Of a stretch of DNA of 64,000 bases, positions 1-9,551 are shown one piece after another. Every line of letters starts with the position of its first letter. Position 1 is the stretch's first letter. The stretch comes from Symsagittifera roscoffensis (taxonomy: Eukaryota > Xenacoelomorpha > Acoela > Convolutidae), in the NCBI RefSeq assembly GCF_963678635.1, contig NC_087063.1:4254580-4318579 (forward strand), given 5' to 3'. The position numbers and the translations under genes were made by a program. The notes under the pieces were generated by a model. It did no database searches. It was not told where the DNA came from and saw only the letters and a list, made by a program, of their open reading frames with translations.

Positions 1-339
1 ACAATTCAGAAAATGCACAGTTTGGCCTCGTAATGTATCGAATCATTCCTTCTAGCGGTTTTATAGATTTTGAGTAAATTTCTGAGGAATCGACTACCGA
101 GCAAACTTCAATCAAGTGTTTGTTATATTTGGTCGGGGTCTGCACTCTTGCGTTTTTTGTTAAAAAAACTGCGCTATCTCGCTTAGCATGCCACCATTTT
201 CCCCCTGAACAAAGCTGTAGACTTGCCGGTCGAGTCTCAAGTGTAAGATCGGCAAAGAAGTATGGAGTAGAGTTTTTATGAGCTCTGTTAACTCTTTTTC
301 CTCGAAAAAAAACCTACTGAAAGCTCTGTCAAACCGTTT

Positions 340-570
340 CCCTCGGTTGATCATAGTCGAAATGTTTTTTTTTCTCGGCCGAAACAACTCCTCGATCGAA
401 CTCGATCGAAACGTTTTTCCTTGGTCAAACTTGGTTGAAATGTTTTTGCTCCGTCGGCATTGGTCAAAACATATATGTTTTAGTCGAATTTGGTCTAAAC
501 ATAGATGTTTTTGGTCGCGCTCGTCAAAACATATGCGTTTTTGGTTGAAACATAAAGTCGAAACCTCGGC
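340..570. repeat. Degenerate tandem repeat with palindromic cores
   Basis: About seven diverged units repeat a pattern of TTGGTCRAAAC or TCGAAAYG followed by a run of T. Several units carry near-palindromes: AAACATATATGTTT at 467-480 is perfect, and AAACATAGATGTTT and AAACATATGCGTTT follow it. Unit spacing is roughly 30-40 bp. The open frames over it on both strands come from the repeat and are not evidence of a gene. Confidence 0.55.
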
Positions 571-3525
571 CCGGGTAGGCGAGTAGATGCAATTTAAGTA
601 CCTATCAAAATAATTATACAATTTTAATAATTTTCAAATTTCTAATGAAAAACAGACCCAAGGGAATCCTTGATAACCCTGTATGGTTTAATTGTGCTTA
701 AGTTTAAATTGAGTCAAATTAAGCAACACAATGTTTTTATACTTTATGTTTAGGTATAAAAATGATTTTAGATCTAGTTTTTGGAAACCAAAAATTTGTT
801 GGAACATGGGTATAGTCAACACGACTATATTCCTCATAAAGCTATTAAACTGATTTTTTTTTAAATTTTAAGCAATTCTGAAAAAAAAACATATATTTTT
901 TTATTTATTACTCGTGGGTAAAAATGTAGATGTAAGTGCAAATTCAAAGCGTTTTTCCGAGCAGTTATCCGGTAGTAGGGAACTTGAAGTAACAGTAGGG
1001 TCAAAAATGTTAGTATGTGATTGGGGTTTGCCCACTTGAAGCATTTTGAGGAAATTGTATGGTTAAATTTTCCATTATAAATTAATTTTTTCCATTGTAT
1101 GGTTAAATTAATTTGTCCAAATTTTGCTTTTCTCGGGAAAATTTATTTTATTCTCAAGTTAATGAGAATACTTGTTTTTCGTGTTTTTTGATGGAACGTT
1201 CCCAAAATTCTTTTTTGTATTGTTTAATCGAAATCAGTTTTTGTTTTTCTAAAGAGTTTTGCTGGCTTTAGATGATGTGTTACCGGTTTCATTGACTCTC
1301 AGTTTTCTTACTTTCAAACACTCTGTAGAAGAGTTTGTAATTTGAGGTTCCGGTCAGTCAGTATGTTGGTCTGATTAATGTTTTGCGATCTGAATGTAGG
1401 ATTTTGTACGATGTGTCCTGAAATAAAAAAATATTAAGGGTTTAGATAGATGTTGCCTTTTATCACCGAGAATGTAGAAATATAATGAGGTTGAAGCGCC
1501 AATCGGGCTATATGCACTGATTGATATGAAGAGTCCTTTTTTCAAGTAACGATAGAATCTGACTTCCAATGAGCCACTTTTGGTCTAGGCTACCCAAAGG
1601 TTATGGACGAAAGAAAACTGAGTGTTTTTGTCTTTAATCCTTAACATTTCCAAGTTTATTATTGGGAACACTTAACTAATTGGCAGAAAACATTTGGAAA
1701 CTTTAAAAACTGCTTTTAGACGCCTGAACATCTGGCAATTATGAATTCATGGTTTTCATTTAAAAAAACACCACTCAAGCTAATCCGTTTCAAACTATCT
1801 CAGTGCTAAAGCAGTCTCTCTGTCTGATTTTAGCACTTTTTTAAATTAGATTTAAAGCTTTAACAGTTAAGTATCGAGATTTAATTCTCATCCACACTCG
1901 CTATTCAAGAAAACAGCTGAAAAATTAACAGAATTGAACAAATATACTGAGTAAAAATTGTTGAGATCATTTCTTGCTCTGAATAAGGTGAGCGAAAAGA
2001 TTGGTGCTAATTGTAGAGTAAAAAACAATAATGCCTTTTTAAATTCTACGTTATCATGTAATTCTGTTTTAGCTCGCAGAAACTGTTGCTGTGAGCTCAT
2101 TAGCAAATTACTATGCTCATGTCTGTGCGAACGTCTCTGCAAATGCCTGGCGGAACATGTCTGCCCCGGTGAGTTTTGCTTAAAACATGTATAAATTTAT
2201 TGCTCAGAAAAGTTTCGTTTCATACTTTACTGGTTCAGTGCTGATTGAAGTTATCAGAAAAAAAACAATTGCGAATGTCTAGTAGTTTACAAATAACTGA
2301 CAAAAGAGGCTTGTTTTAAGGAGACAAATACTTAAGGAGATAAATTTTTAATTACCGAAGCAACTTTTTTAGAGGTATCAAAAAAAGTTATCTAACTATG
2401 CAAAATTGTGGATCTGGGATATTTTTTGGATCTGAGGGTTTTTTAACAGCCGGGGTATTTACGACAAAAATGAGTTTAAGTCCGGTGTGGTTTTCTCATA
2501 AAGTAATGTCGGATAAAAAACACCGTCTGTTTGTCACGCTATCCTGTTTTCGGCCGGATAGATTCATGCAAAACCTTAATCTATTACCGATCCTTTTTCC
2601 TGCTCGTTTCTTTGCTCTGAGAAATTTTTTTACGCTAGAGCAAAAATTGAGGGTCTGGATGTTGTATATGTTGAGCACATTTACTTCGAGCGACGTCGTT
2701 TGGTGGGTGAGGCTAGAGGAGAATGTCTTTGAGAAAAGTCTGTTTTTGTGTTTAACCTTTCTTTTCTTTTTTATCAGGTGTTTTCTCTTTTGTTCCTTGG
2801 TTGTGTCCTTTTCTTAAAAATGGATTGTTTTTGGTTTGTGTTATTTGTTGAGTGTTTTTACGTTTCATGTGGTCTTAATAAAAGTTTCAATCATAATTCA
2901 AAAGAATAATTTATCCAGTTTTTTCTGGACTTAATCTAAATTGGGTAGCGTGAGACGTTCATGTTCATGTGGCTAGTTTATACAAGTGACGAGTTCCTTT
3001 GATTTGCGTGAAATAAGGCGAGTTCAAAAAAAATGAAAAATTTCAAACTATAGCACACATTAAAAGGTTAGTTTTACTCTATTTATTATTCATTAATAGT
3101 TCAGTACTTCGTACAGATAATTTACAGCAATATTAAAAATTAATTGCTGCGTATCAATTCTATTGCACGATTACAAACTTACAACAAATAGTTAGTATTT
3201 GAAGCAAAATTTTTTTAAAGTTTCATTTTTTTAATTTTTATTTCATGTATTGTTTTCAGAGAAATTACTAGTGAAATCTAAAAAGCAATGGTGAAACACA
3301 CGTGTAAAAATGGTGAGTGAATTAGTGATTTATATAGTGATTTTTTATAACTTCACACTCACTGATGGTTGGGTTTTAAAAAAAACCATTTGGGAAATTG
3401 TTTTGAACTGTGGGTGAGTAAGTTAAAAATTTTGCAAGCATTTTAATGAACTTTGTAAAACGTAAGAGTGGCCAAAAGAGTTCTAGTGCGCGGATGATGT
3501 TAAGTATGTGGCAGAAATTTCGTGG

Positions 3526-4234
3526 TTAGTGTTTTGGATTTAGATTATATAAGTTGTGATATATTCTATATATAAATAGTTTTGAATTTCGCCTATCTGG
3601 GGATCGTCCACAAAAAATGTTGGAAGATGGTGATTGTGATGTGCTTTTACTATAGCTAGGTGGTAACGGTTTTCCTGAACTGTTTTTACTTTGATCAATT
3701 TTATCTGAAAAATTTCGGTCGTGCGTCAAGTATTGGTGAAAAGATTTATTCGATTTTTTTAAATTTTTGTTTTGCCTTGGAGTCTTGGATGATGTTTTTG
3801 TGTGACGTGGTTGTCTGAATAATATTGACAAATTGTAATTTTAAATTTTGTGTTTCTTTCGGTTTTCACGTGATTCCTGCTTTTGGTTTTTTGATTAGGC
3901 GTTTATTATTAATTGGACTAGATTTTTCCGAATCCGTTTGCGAATAGTTTGGAGCATCTTATAGTTTATCTATTGATTGTAATGTTTTTGGTCGAAACGG
4001 ATTATTATTTTTGTTATGTGTTGGTGTGATCGTAGGATAAAAAGACGAATTTTGTAGTTGTGTTGTTGTGGGCATTGTTTTAACAATTTCTTTGTTTACA
4101 AAATGTGATGGCGTTAGAATATCTTGTTGTGTTAGGTTCGTAATTCCATTTAAGTTGTCTTGTGCAATAATGAATGTCGAAATCAGACTTTTAATAAATG
4201 TCCTATCATCAAACTTTGTGTTGAAAATTAAAAG
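3526..4234 (-). other. Possible decayed coding remnant (unrecognised)
   Basis: On the minus strand two stretches (4234 down to 3962, then 3831 down to 3529) read as polar, Ser/Thr/Asn/Pro/Lys-rich peptide in different frames with stops between. The composition resembles a disordered protein or gag-like relic more than random AT-rich DNA, but I recognise no domain. The upstream part is lost in the assembly gap. It could equally be non-coding. Confidence 0.15.
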
Positions 4235-4434
4235 NNNNNNNNNNNNNNNNNNNNNNNNNNNNNNNNNNNNNNNNNNNNNNNNNNNNNNNNNNNNNNNNNN
4301 NNNNNNNNNNNNNNNNNNNNNNNNNNNNNNNNNNNNNNNNNNNNNNNNNNNNNNNNNNNNNNNNNNNNNNNNNNNNNNNNNNNNNNNNNNNNNNNNNNNN
4401 NNNNNNNNNNNNNNNNNNNNNNNNNNNNNNNNNN
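4235..4434. other. Assembly gap (200 N)
   Basis: Exactly 200 undetermined bases. The round length suggests a placeholder gap. The sequence resumes inside the end of an LTR, so the gap probably reflects a repeat the assembler could not cross. Confidence 0.99.
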
Positions 4435-4537
4435 GGGTAGAAAAACACAAGAGATAGTGTCCCTGACTCTTGAGCCAATGGTTATAGGGCCTATTTTTCT
4501 TAAGCCTCATGTGTGACTGCAGTAGACGAATGTTACA
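4435..4537 (+). repeat. 3' end fragment of an LTR (family D)
   Basis: This matches the last ~100 bp of the LTR at 43450-44346, including the shared GAGCCAATGGTTATAGGGCC and the terminal ...TGTTACA (4531-4537). The rest of this LTR lies in the gap. It ends 11 bp before another LTR begins in the same orientation. Confidence 0.8.
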
Positions 4538-4548
4538 TAGTGTTTTTA

Positions 4549-5404
4549 TGGCGCTCCTGGGTCATATTTGGAAGTTTGACCTTGAGAAAAGCGAAAAACA
4601 CTTGATTTTGGAGTGAAATTTATTTTTTCAAAATTCGAATGGAGCCTGTCATGCACAATTTTCTCGCGATAACTGAAAGTCAAAAAAGAGAAGTCAGAAC
4701 AATCGAGTGACAATCGCGGGAAAGTTGCAAGATAAATCAGAAGGGATTTGCCATTCGCAATTTCCGAGACAATAATAATCCAGAGTAGAGCTGTCCTATT
4801 TGAAATAGAAGACAGAGTGTTCCTGAGAACTGGACAATTATCCAACTGGTCAACTATTCGAACTGGACCAGAGTGAACCTTCGGTGGAAAGGTGGACAGC
4901 TTGAGTGTCCCAATGGTCCACATAAAACTACATCCTAGAGTTAAAACTTGTCCTTGTCATTGAAACATTAAAACTCATTTAGTTACGTTATTTAATTCTC
5001 GAGTTAATTACCGACTGAAGTACTTCCCTTTCTTGAGTGTGCTACGATGTGAGTACTTAATTTAAATTTCTAGAGTGTGTTTTATAATTGTTATGTTGAG
5101 GTAAGGCGAGTTTTAGGTTGATCCATCTGAAATGGATCAAAGTTCCACTGTCTAATAAAAAGTAACTTAACGGATTGTTCCAACCCGGTTTTTAACGGCG
5201 TTCATGTATTTTGGGTATCTAGAGACCTGAGTATGGGGACGTTATTATTTCTAGAGTGGGGGGATGTTTTGGTAGTAGCCTTTAAGCTGTAACGGGTCGT
5301 GGTCTCATGTCACAAGCGAACCGAATTGGCTCCGACTGATTTGAGGTAGAAAAACACAAGAGATAGTGTCCCTGACTCTTGAGCCAATGGTTATAGGGCC
5401 TATT
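4549..5404 (+). repeat. LTR of family D, 3' end truncated
   Basis: This segment aligns along its length with the LTR at 43450-44346 in the same orientation. It starts TGGCGC... (TGTGCC... in the other copy). It contains the hairpin TTGATCCAT/ATGGATCAA (5118-5126 with 5132-5140) and an AATAAA at 5154-5159, consistent with a polyadenylation region. At about 5404, after GGGCCTATTT, it stops ~43 bp short of the expected TGTTACA end and joins sequence in the opposite orientation. Confidence 0.8.
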
Positions 5405-5687
5405 TATACGGCCATGTAAAATTTTCACACTATCGCTAAACAGCAATCATAATCTGCACACACCTGCACCCTTGAATTCTCGCTTTTTAAGCCAATCATT
5501 TAAAATTTCTTTTGTCCCATTCAATCAGGAAATTGTCATGCAGCATTTTGATTTATATAATAGATATAGCATATTAATAACAATATCTGATTCAATAAAA
5601 TTTCTTTTTCGTGAGCCCAGGTTTCACCCGGATCCACACTCAAGCCCCCTTCCCTCTCAAGACTCAAGATCCATTCGAACCATCCAC
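5405..5687 (-). other. 3' untranslated region of element BC
   Basis: About 5415-5620 is the reverse complement of the region after ORF Y in element D (about 43128-43340), for example CACACTATCGC and AAATTGTCATGCA. This shows BC and D belong to one subfamily. The homology breaks at about 5405-5415, where an LTR in the opposite orientation begins. Confidence 0.7.
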
Positions 5688-8600
5688 TCATCTCGCACTC
5701 TTCGCCTTGAAGGTGCCGCACCCCATTGTACTAGATACGGTAAACTGTCTCAACAGTTCTTCTTCATCATCGGAGCGAATCACGATCTCCTCCCAAGTCT
5801 TCAGCTGTTCGTAGGATCGCATCCATTCTCTTTGCTCCTGCAACCTCATTGCCTGGTTGGGTAGTGCCTTCACTCTAGATTCCCTGTTCAAACAAAAGGA
5901 GTTGTGCAGGCTCAAGCTCACGTTCTTCGCCAAGTCTTCCTCTAGTATTGATTCCCTCGCTTTGGTATTGTCTCTAGACATTTTACCCACTCTCTTCCAT
6001 CCTGTCGTGATCGCATTTCGATGGGTTAACAGGGGTCTCTTGAAAGCTTCCGGCCCAATCTCGGCCTGGAATTGTCGATATTCCTTTTGATGCTTTCTCA
6101 TGTGATCTTTCGTTGTCATGTATAACCAAGACGTCAGTGTCGCTCGAAACCATGGAAAGTACCTCAAACGGCTCCATACGTGTCTGACTTCCGTTGGTAT
6201 GGCGAATACTTTGCATGCAGTCTCAAACAACTCGAGTCTCCTGCTGTAGTCTATCGCATATATTGATTCAGCCGTTGGCGTCGTCGCTTCCCGATACTTC
6301 GTTATATTCTCATCTATCCATCTCAGAGCCAGCATCGTACTCACTACTAAGAGCGTCACCTTCTGCCGGTGGTCCGGTAGTCCGATCGACCGAATTTCTT
6401 CTATATCCCACACCAGGCAAAGGTTCTTGTGATCTGGATACCACACCGTTTGTGCCAAACAGTGGCATGGGCATTCTCCATGGGTGATCTCAATGCTCCT
6501 GAGGTTACGCTCTCCCGAGGCTTCCAAGAGAGGCTCAAGCTCCATCATTTTCTCATGCATCGTGTCGTTCTCTCCCATGTTTGGAGTACCCCCCACAGGT
6601 TTTCCGATCACGTTCTGTCTCTCGTGATCGCTTGTGTTCTCACTTTCCAACTTCAAAAGCTCTTCTCCCCAGATTTCACTCAAGTCATCTCTCAACTCCT
6701 TCGGTACTGTCCCTCTGATTTTCCTCAACAACTTGTGCGAGTGATGCGATACCCGAGCCAACCTCACGCACTTGGGCACTGAGAAGGCCTTGTCCACCAA
6801 TATTCTCTGGCTGGATGCTTCCACCATCGCCATGTGCAGTGGGTAGTGGCTTCCGCACAAATTGGCCATCATTGACCCTATCAGGGATTTTGCGTTCAAT
6901 GGCAGGCCATAAGCTTCGCTCATGGGAAACCCCATTTCCGCCTCGAGACCAACCTTCCAGCTCCGGATATGTTTTTGAGTCACCTGCAACACTCCCGGCC
7001 ATGATTCCACGCTCAACGCCGTCACTAAATGGTGTTCAGACTCTAGCCTCTCCAGTGACTGCAGACTACACATTCTCGAGAAGAATCCGAGAGCTGTCGC
7101 TATGTTCACCGTAGTTCTCGCGTAACACTCCGCCACTATTTGTACTTCACTTTTCTCCCTTTCCGTGATGTCTTCAAACCAAGTAACCAGATCTTCTTTT
7201 TGAAAGGACAATATCCTGACACATGATCGTCCATCGCAGGTGTGCTCTCCACTCCCACACGTAGAATCCAGACAGCTACCCGGCTCCATCTTCTTTGCTG
7301 ACTCGAGACTGTTCGTCTTTTCGCCTGACTCCTTCATCTGAGGTAAGATCAGTTTGTGCACCACACTCAACTTTGCCAAATCTTCATCTTCCGTTGGAGC
7401 TAACCTCACCCGTTCGGTGGTCTCCTCGATCAGACTCGCGTGGGGATGTGGGCACCAGGAGGGTCTTAGTAACTTCCATACCACTCCCAAGTTCGTGATC
7501 AGCAAGCCATTGCCATCACCCATGTTCACTTCAACTCTCTTGTTCGAGCGCGGTATGCTCACCACCTCCGGTGTTTTCTCAAGAATCAGGCCCAGGCTCG
7601 GCCTCTCTTTCTCCACCGCGTCTATTTCCATTATTCTTTCTGTCCAAAACTTCAGCAGCTCCGCTACCTCGTGGTTCCTGTGAGCGCCTCCAGTTTCTGA
7701 GTCTAAGAAGGGGTTGTAGGCTATTCCCATCACTCCTGACACGTATTGGTATTCCCCCTTCTCGCTGGGTCTCGAGTACTGCTCTGACGAGGCCAGGTTA
7801 CGGTGAACATCATGTTCTTCTTCGAACTTCTTGTTAAAAAACCTCCGCACCTCATCTAGCTTTCTGTGGTTCTCTAGGGATAGTCTGGAACCATCTTCCT
7901 TCTCTATTCCAGTACTCTGATACACGTTTAAGATGATCGTTGAGACTCTTTTTTCCACGGTTTTACTTCCGCTTGCTCTTTGGTGGCACGCCAAAATGGT
8001 GCTGTCAGACATCATTGACATTATCCATCTCAAGAAACATGTGGCATCCTTCCTCCTAGCCAGGCTCAAGCCTGAATTACCCCTGGCCACGTGTTGCATC
8101 AGTGCTTGATACACATCTAGCTTCTTGCTTCCCAACTTGATCCTGTCATATGAGGTCAATGTCTCTAACTCTATTCCCACCAGACTCCAGGTGAACGTCA
8201 ATTGTCCTGCGGTTCTAATGAAGGGATTCGCCATCAATGGCGGTGCTGATGAGGATGTCCTCATTGCCTCTTCGAAATGATCCTTCAACAAGTTCTGCCA
8301 GGACCTCTTCAGCTGATTGGCCAATTCTATCTTGTTAACCTCAGCCTTTTGCTGGGTGGCCCAATTGCGTCGTTTGCGAGCCACTCCACTGTCCAACTTC
8401 TTCAAGCAGTCTTCCATTTCCTTCAATGTCTCGAGGGCCACCCACCATGTCCGGGAGGTGTTCCTTGTTTTGTTCCTCTCCAGTGGATCACTCGTCACTT
8501 GCTTCCCCGTGGCCTGGTGTGCCTTCGAAACCCATTCTTTGCCGACATCCACTTCCCATGTCTGTCCGCTCGTTGAACCTCTCTTCACGTTTATCTTCTG

Positions 8601-9239
8601 AGGCTTAAAGTCTTCCTCCGATGTCGAACTGGTGGAAGCCTCTATTTCCCTCTCTACTTCGAGTGGTCTTCTGAGCTCCGTGTTGCTCTTGTATGCCGCC
8701 GTCTTGCATCGAGCCAAAACCATGGGCGCCGTCTCTCTCAAGTTTCCTTCCGAGACAGCATCCACTGAAGGACTACCCAATCCCTCCACTTCTCTCTTCC
8801 TCTTGCGAGTTTTCACATCTCTGCTTGAGGGTGTTGTGGTTATCATCACTGATTCGACCTCTCTGTCTACCTCCAACCCTTCCAACTCTTGCCTCCCCCC
8901 TACTCGAGCCTTAAGGATATTAGTACTTTTAATCATATTACTAGTCCCAACCTTATCCCCTTTTGTATCATCAACTATTTTATCTACAGTTTTTTGTTTC
9001 AGAGTAGAGCTGTCTTCACATTTTTCTTCTCTAGTCTTCGATCGTGAATTCCTCAGCTCTATCAGCTTGTTCAGCAGCTCTTTTCTCGCCTTCTCATCCA
9101 GGCCCGTTCCTATCAGAAGCGGTTCTCCAAACTTCACAACTGTGTCCCACAGTTCCTCCTTGAATTTGTCCAGCGTCGTCTCGCTGGCCACTTTTTGATT
9201 GAATCTCATACCGACAAACATCAGGTTGTCAGCTGCCAA
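5688..9239 (-). CDS. ORF Y of element BC: large protein of unknown function, N-terminus truncated
   Basis: This is an open frame of about 1183 codons without internal stops. No ATG is needed at 9239: the frame is cut there by the junction with element A. I recognise no family. Conserved blocks shared with the copies at 37950-43044 and 17343-18557 include an N-terminal ETTLDKFKEELW motif, a Trp-rich block (TWWVALETL), a cysteine cluster CGSGEHTCDGRSC near residues 655-675, and HGECPCHC followed by LVWDIEE near residues 918-960. The C-terminal third is helical and basic. I see no signal peptide or clear membrane span, so it does not look like an envelope glycoprotein. The Cys/His clusters suggest metal binding (inference). 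Its length and intactness argue for selection until recently. Confidence 0.75.
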   Translation of the reverse strand: MAADNLMFVGMRFNQKVASETTLDKFKEELWDTVVKFGEPLLIGTGLDEKARKELLNKLIELRNSRSKTREEKCEDSSTLKQKTVDKIVDDTKGDKVGTSNMIKSTNILKARVGGRQELEGLEVDREVESVMITTTPSSRDVKTRKRKREVEGLGSPSVDAVSEGNLRETAPMVLARCKTAAYKSNTELRRPLEVEREIEASTSSTSEEDFKPQKINVKRGSTSGQTWEVDVGKEWVSKAHQATGKQVTSDPLERNKTRNTSRTWWVALETLKEMEDCLKKLDSGVARKRRNWATQQKAEVNKIELANQLKRSWQNLLKDHFEEAMRTSSSAPPLMANPFIRTAGQLTFTWSLVGIELETLTSYDRIKLGSKKLDVYQALMQHVARGNSGLSLARRKDATCFLRWIMSMMSDSTILACHQRASGSKTVEKRVSTIILNVYQSTGIEKEDGSRLSLENHRKLDEVRRFFNKKFEEEHDVHRNLASSEQYSRPSEKGEYQYVSGVMGIAYNPFLDSETGGAHRNHEVAELLKFWTERIMEIDAVEKERPSLGLILEKTPEVVSIPRSNKRVEVNMGDGNGLLITNLGVVWKLLRPSWCPHPHASLIEETTERVRLAPTEDEDLAKLSVVHKLILPQMKESGEKTNSLESAKKMEPGSCLDSTCGSGEHTCDGRSCVRILSFQKEDLVTWFEDITEREKSEVQIVAECYARTTVNIATALGFFSRMCSLQSLERLESEHHLVTALSVESWPGVLQVTQKHIRSWKVGLEAEMGFPMSEAYGLPLNAKSLIGSMMANLCGSHYPLHMAMVEASSQRILVDKAFSVPKCVRLARVSHHSHKLLRKIRGTVPKELRDDLSEIWGEELLKLESENTSDHERQNVIGKPVGGTPNMGENDTMHEKMMELEPLLEASGERNLRSIEITHGECPCHCLAQTVWYPDHKNLCLVWDIEEIRSIGLPDHRQKVTLLVVSTMLALRWIDENITKYREATTPTAESIYAIDYSRRLELFETACKVFAIPTEVRHVWSRLRYFPWFRATLTSWLYMTTKDHMRKHQKEYRQFQAEIGPEAFKRPLLTHRNAITTGWKRVGKMSRDNTKARESILEEDLAKNVSLSLHNSFCLNRESRVKALPNQAMRLQEQREWMRSYEQLKTWEEIVIRSDDEEELLRQFTVSSTMGCGTFKAKSAR

Positions 9240-9519
9240 TCAAGGAGCGATCTATGTCACCGGACGAACCCCGATCATTTCACTGCAGCTCGGAGGAAGA
9301 CATCTTTGGATGAGCTTCCTAGTAGTAGAGAATTTGGACGAGTCCGACCAGTTCATCCTAGGAAGGGATTTCGTTCGCAACTTTGACGTCACGATTGATC
9401 TCAATGACGGATTGATTAGGATCAAGGATCCTGAGAGAAAGTATGAGAAAAGACCTCTTAATAAGATCTTAATTAATCAGGCCAAGGTGCCAATTTTCTG
9501 GATCGAAAAGTTAGATTAA
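9240..9519 (+). pseudogene. Retropepsin (protease), C-terminal fragment
   Basis: The frame from the junction to TAA at 9517-9519 encodes the C-terminal part of a retroviral-type aspartic protease, recognisable by FILGRDFVRNFDVTID and a following hydrophobic strand. Retropepsins act as dimers with a D-S/T-G active site that cleaves the polyprotein; that motif would lie upstream and is missing here. The next gene is in the -1 frame, overlapping at about 9490-9519. That could be programmed frameshifting or a single-base indel; no classical slippery heptamer is obvious. Confidence 0.7.
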
Positions 9520-9551
9520 AACCGAACCAAGCCGTAGTAGCGACGTTTAGG

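Larger units (their letters stand above)
1..4234. other. AT-rich non-coding flank
   Basis: I see no convincing gene in this stretch. It is AT-rich with many poly-A and poly-T runs, and the open frames are short and lack recognisable motifs. A degenerate tandem repeat lies near the left end and a possible decayed coding remnant lies at the right end (both listed separately). No match to the retroelements further right is evident by eye. Confidence 0.6.

Noticed and set aside
278-586. Overlapping open frames on both strands
   Set aside because: Produced by the degenerate tandem repeat.
8632-9198. Plus-strand open frames antisense to ORF Y
   Set aside because: Shadows of a GC-richer coding strand; the minus frame has homologues at two other places, the plus frames do not.
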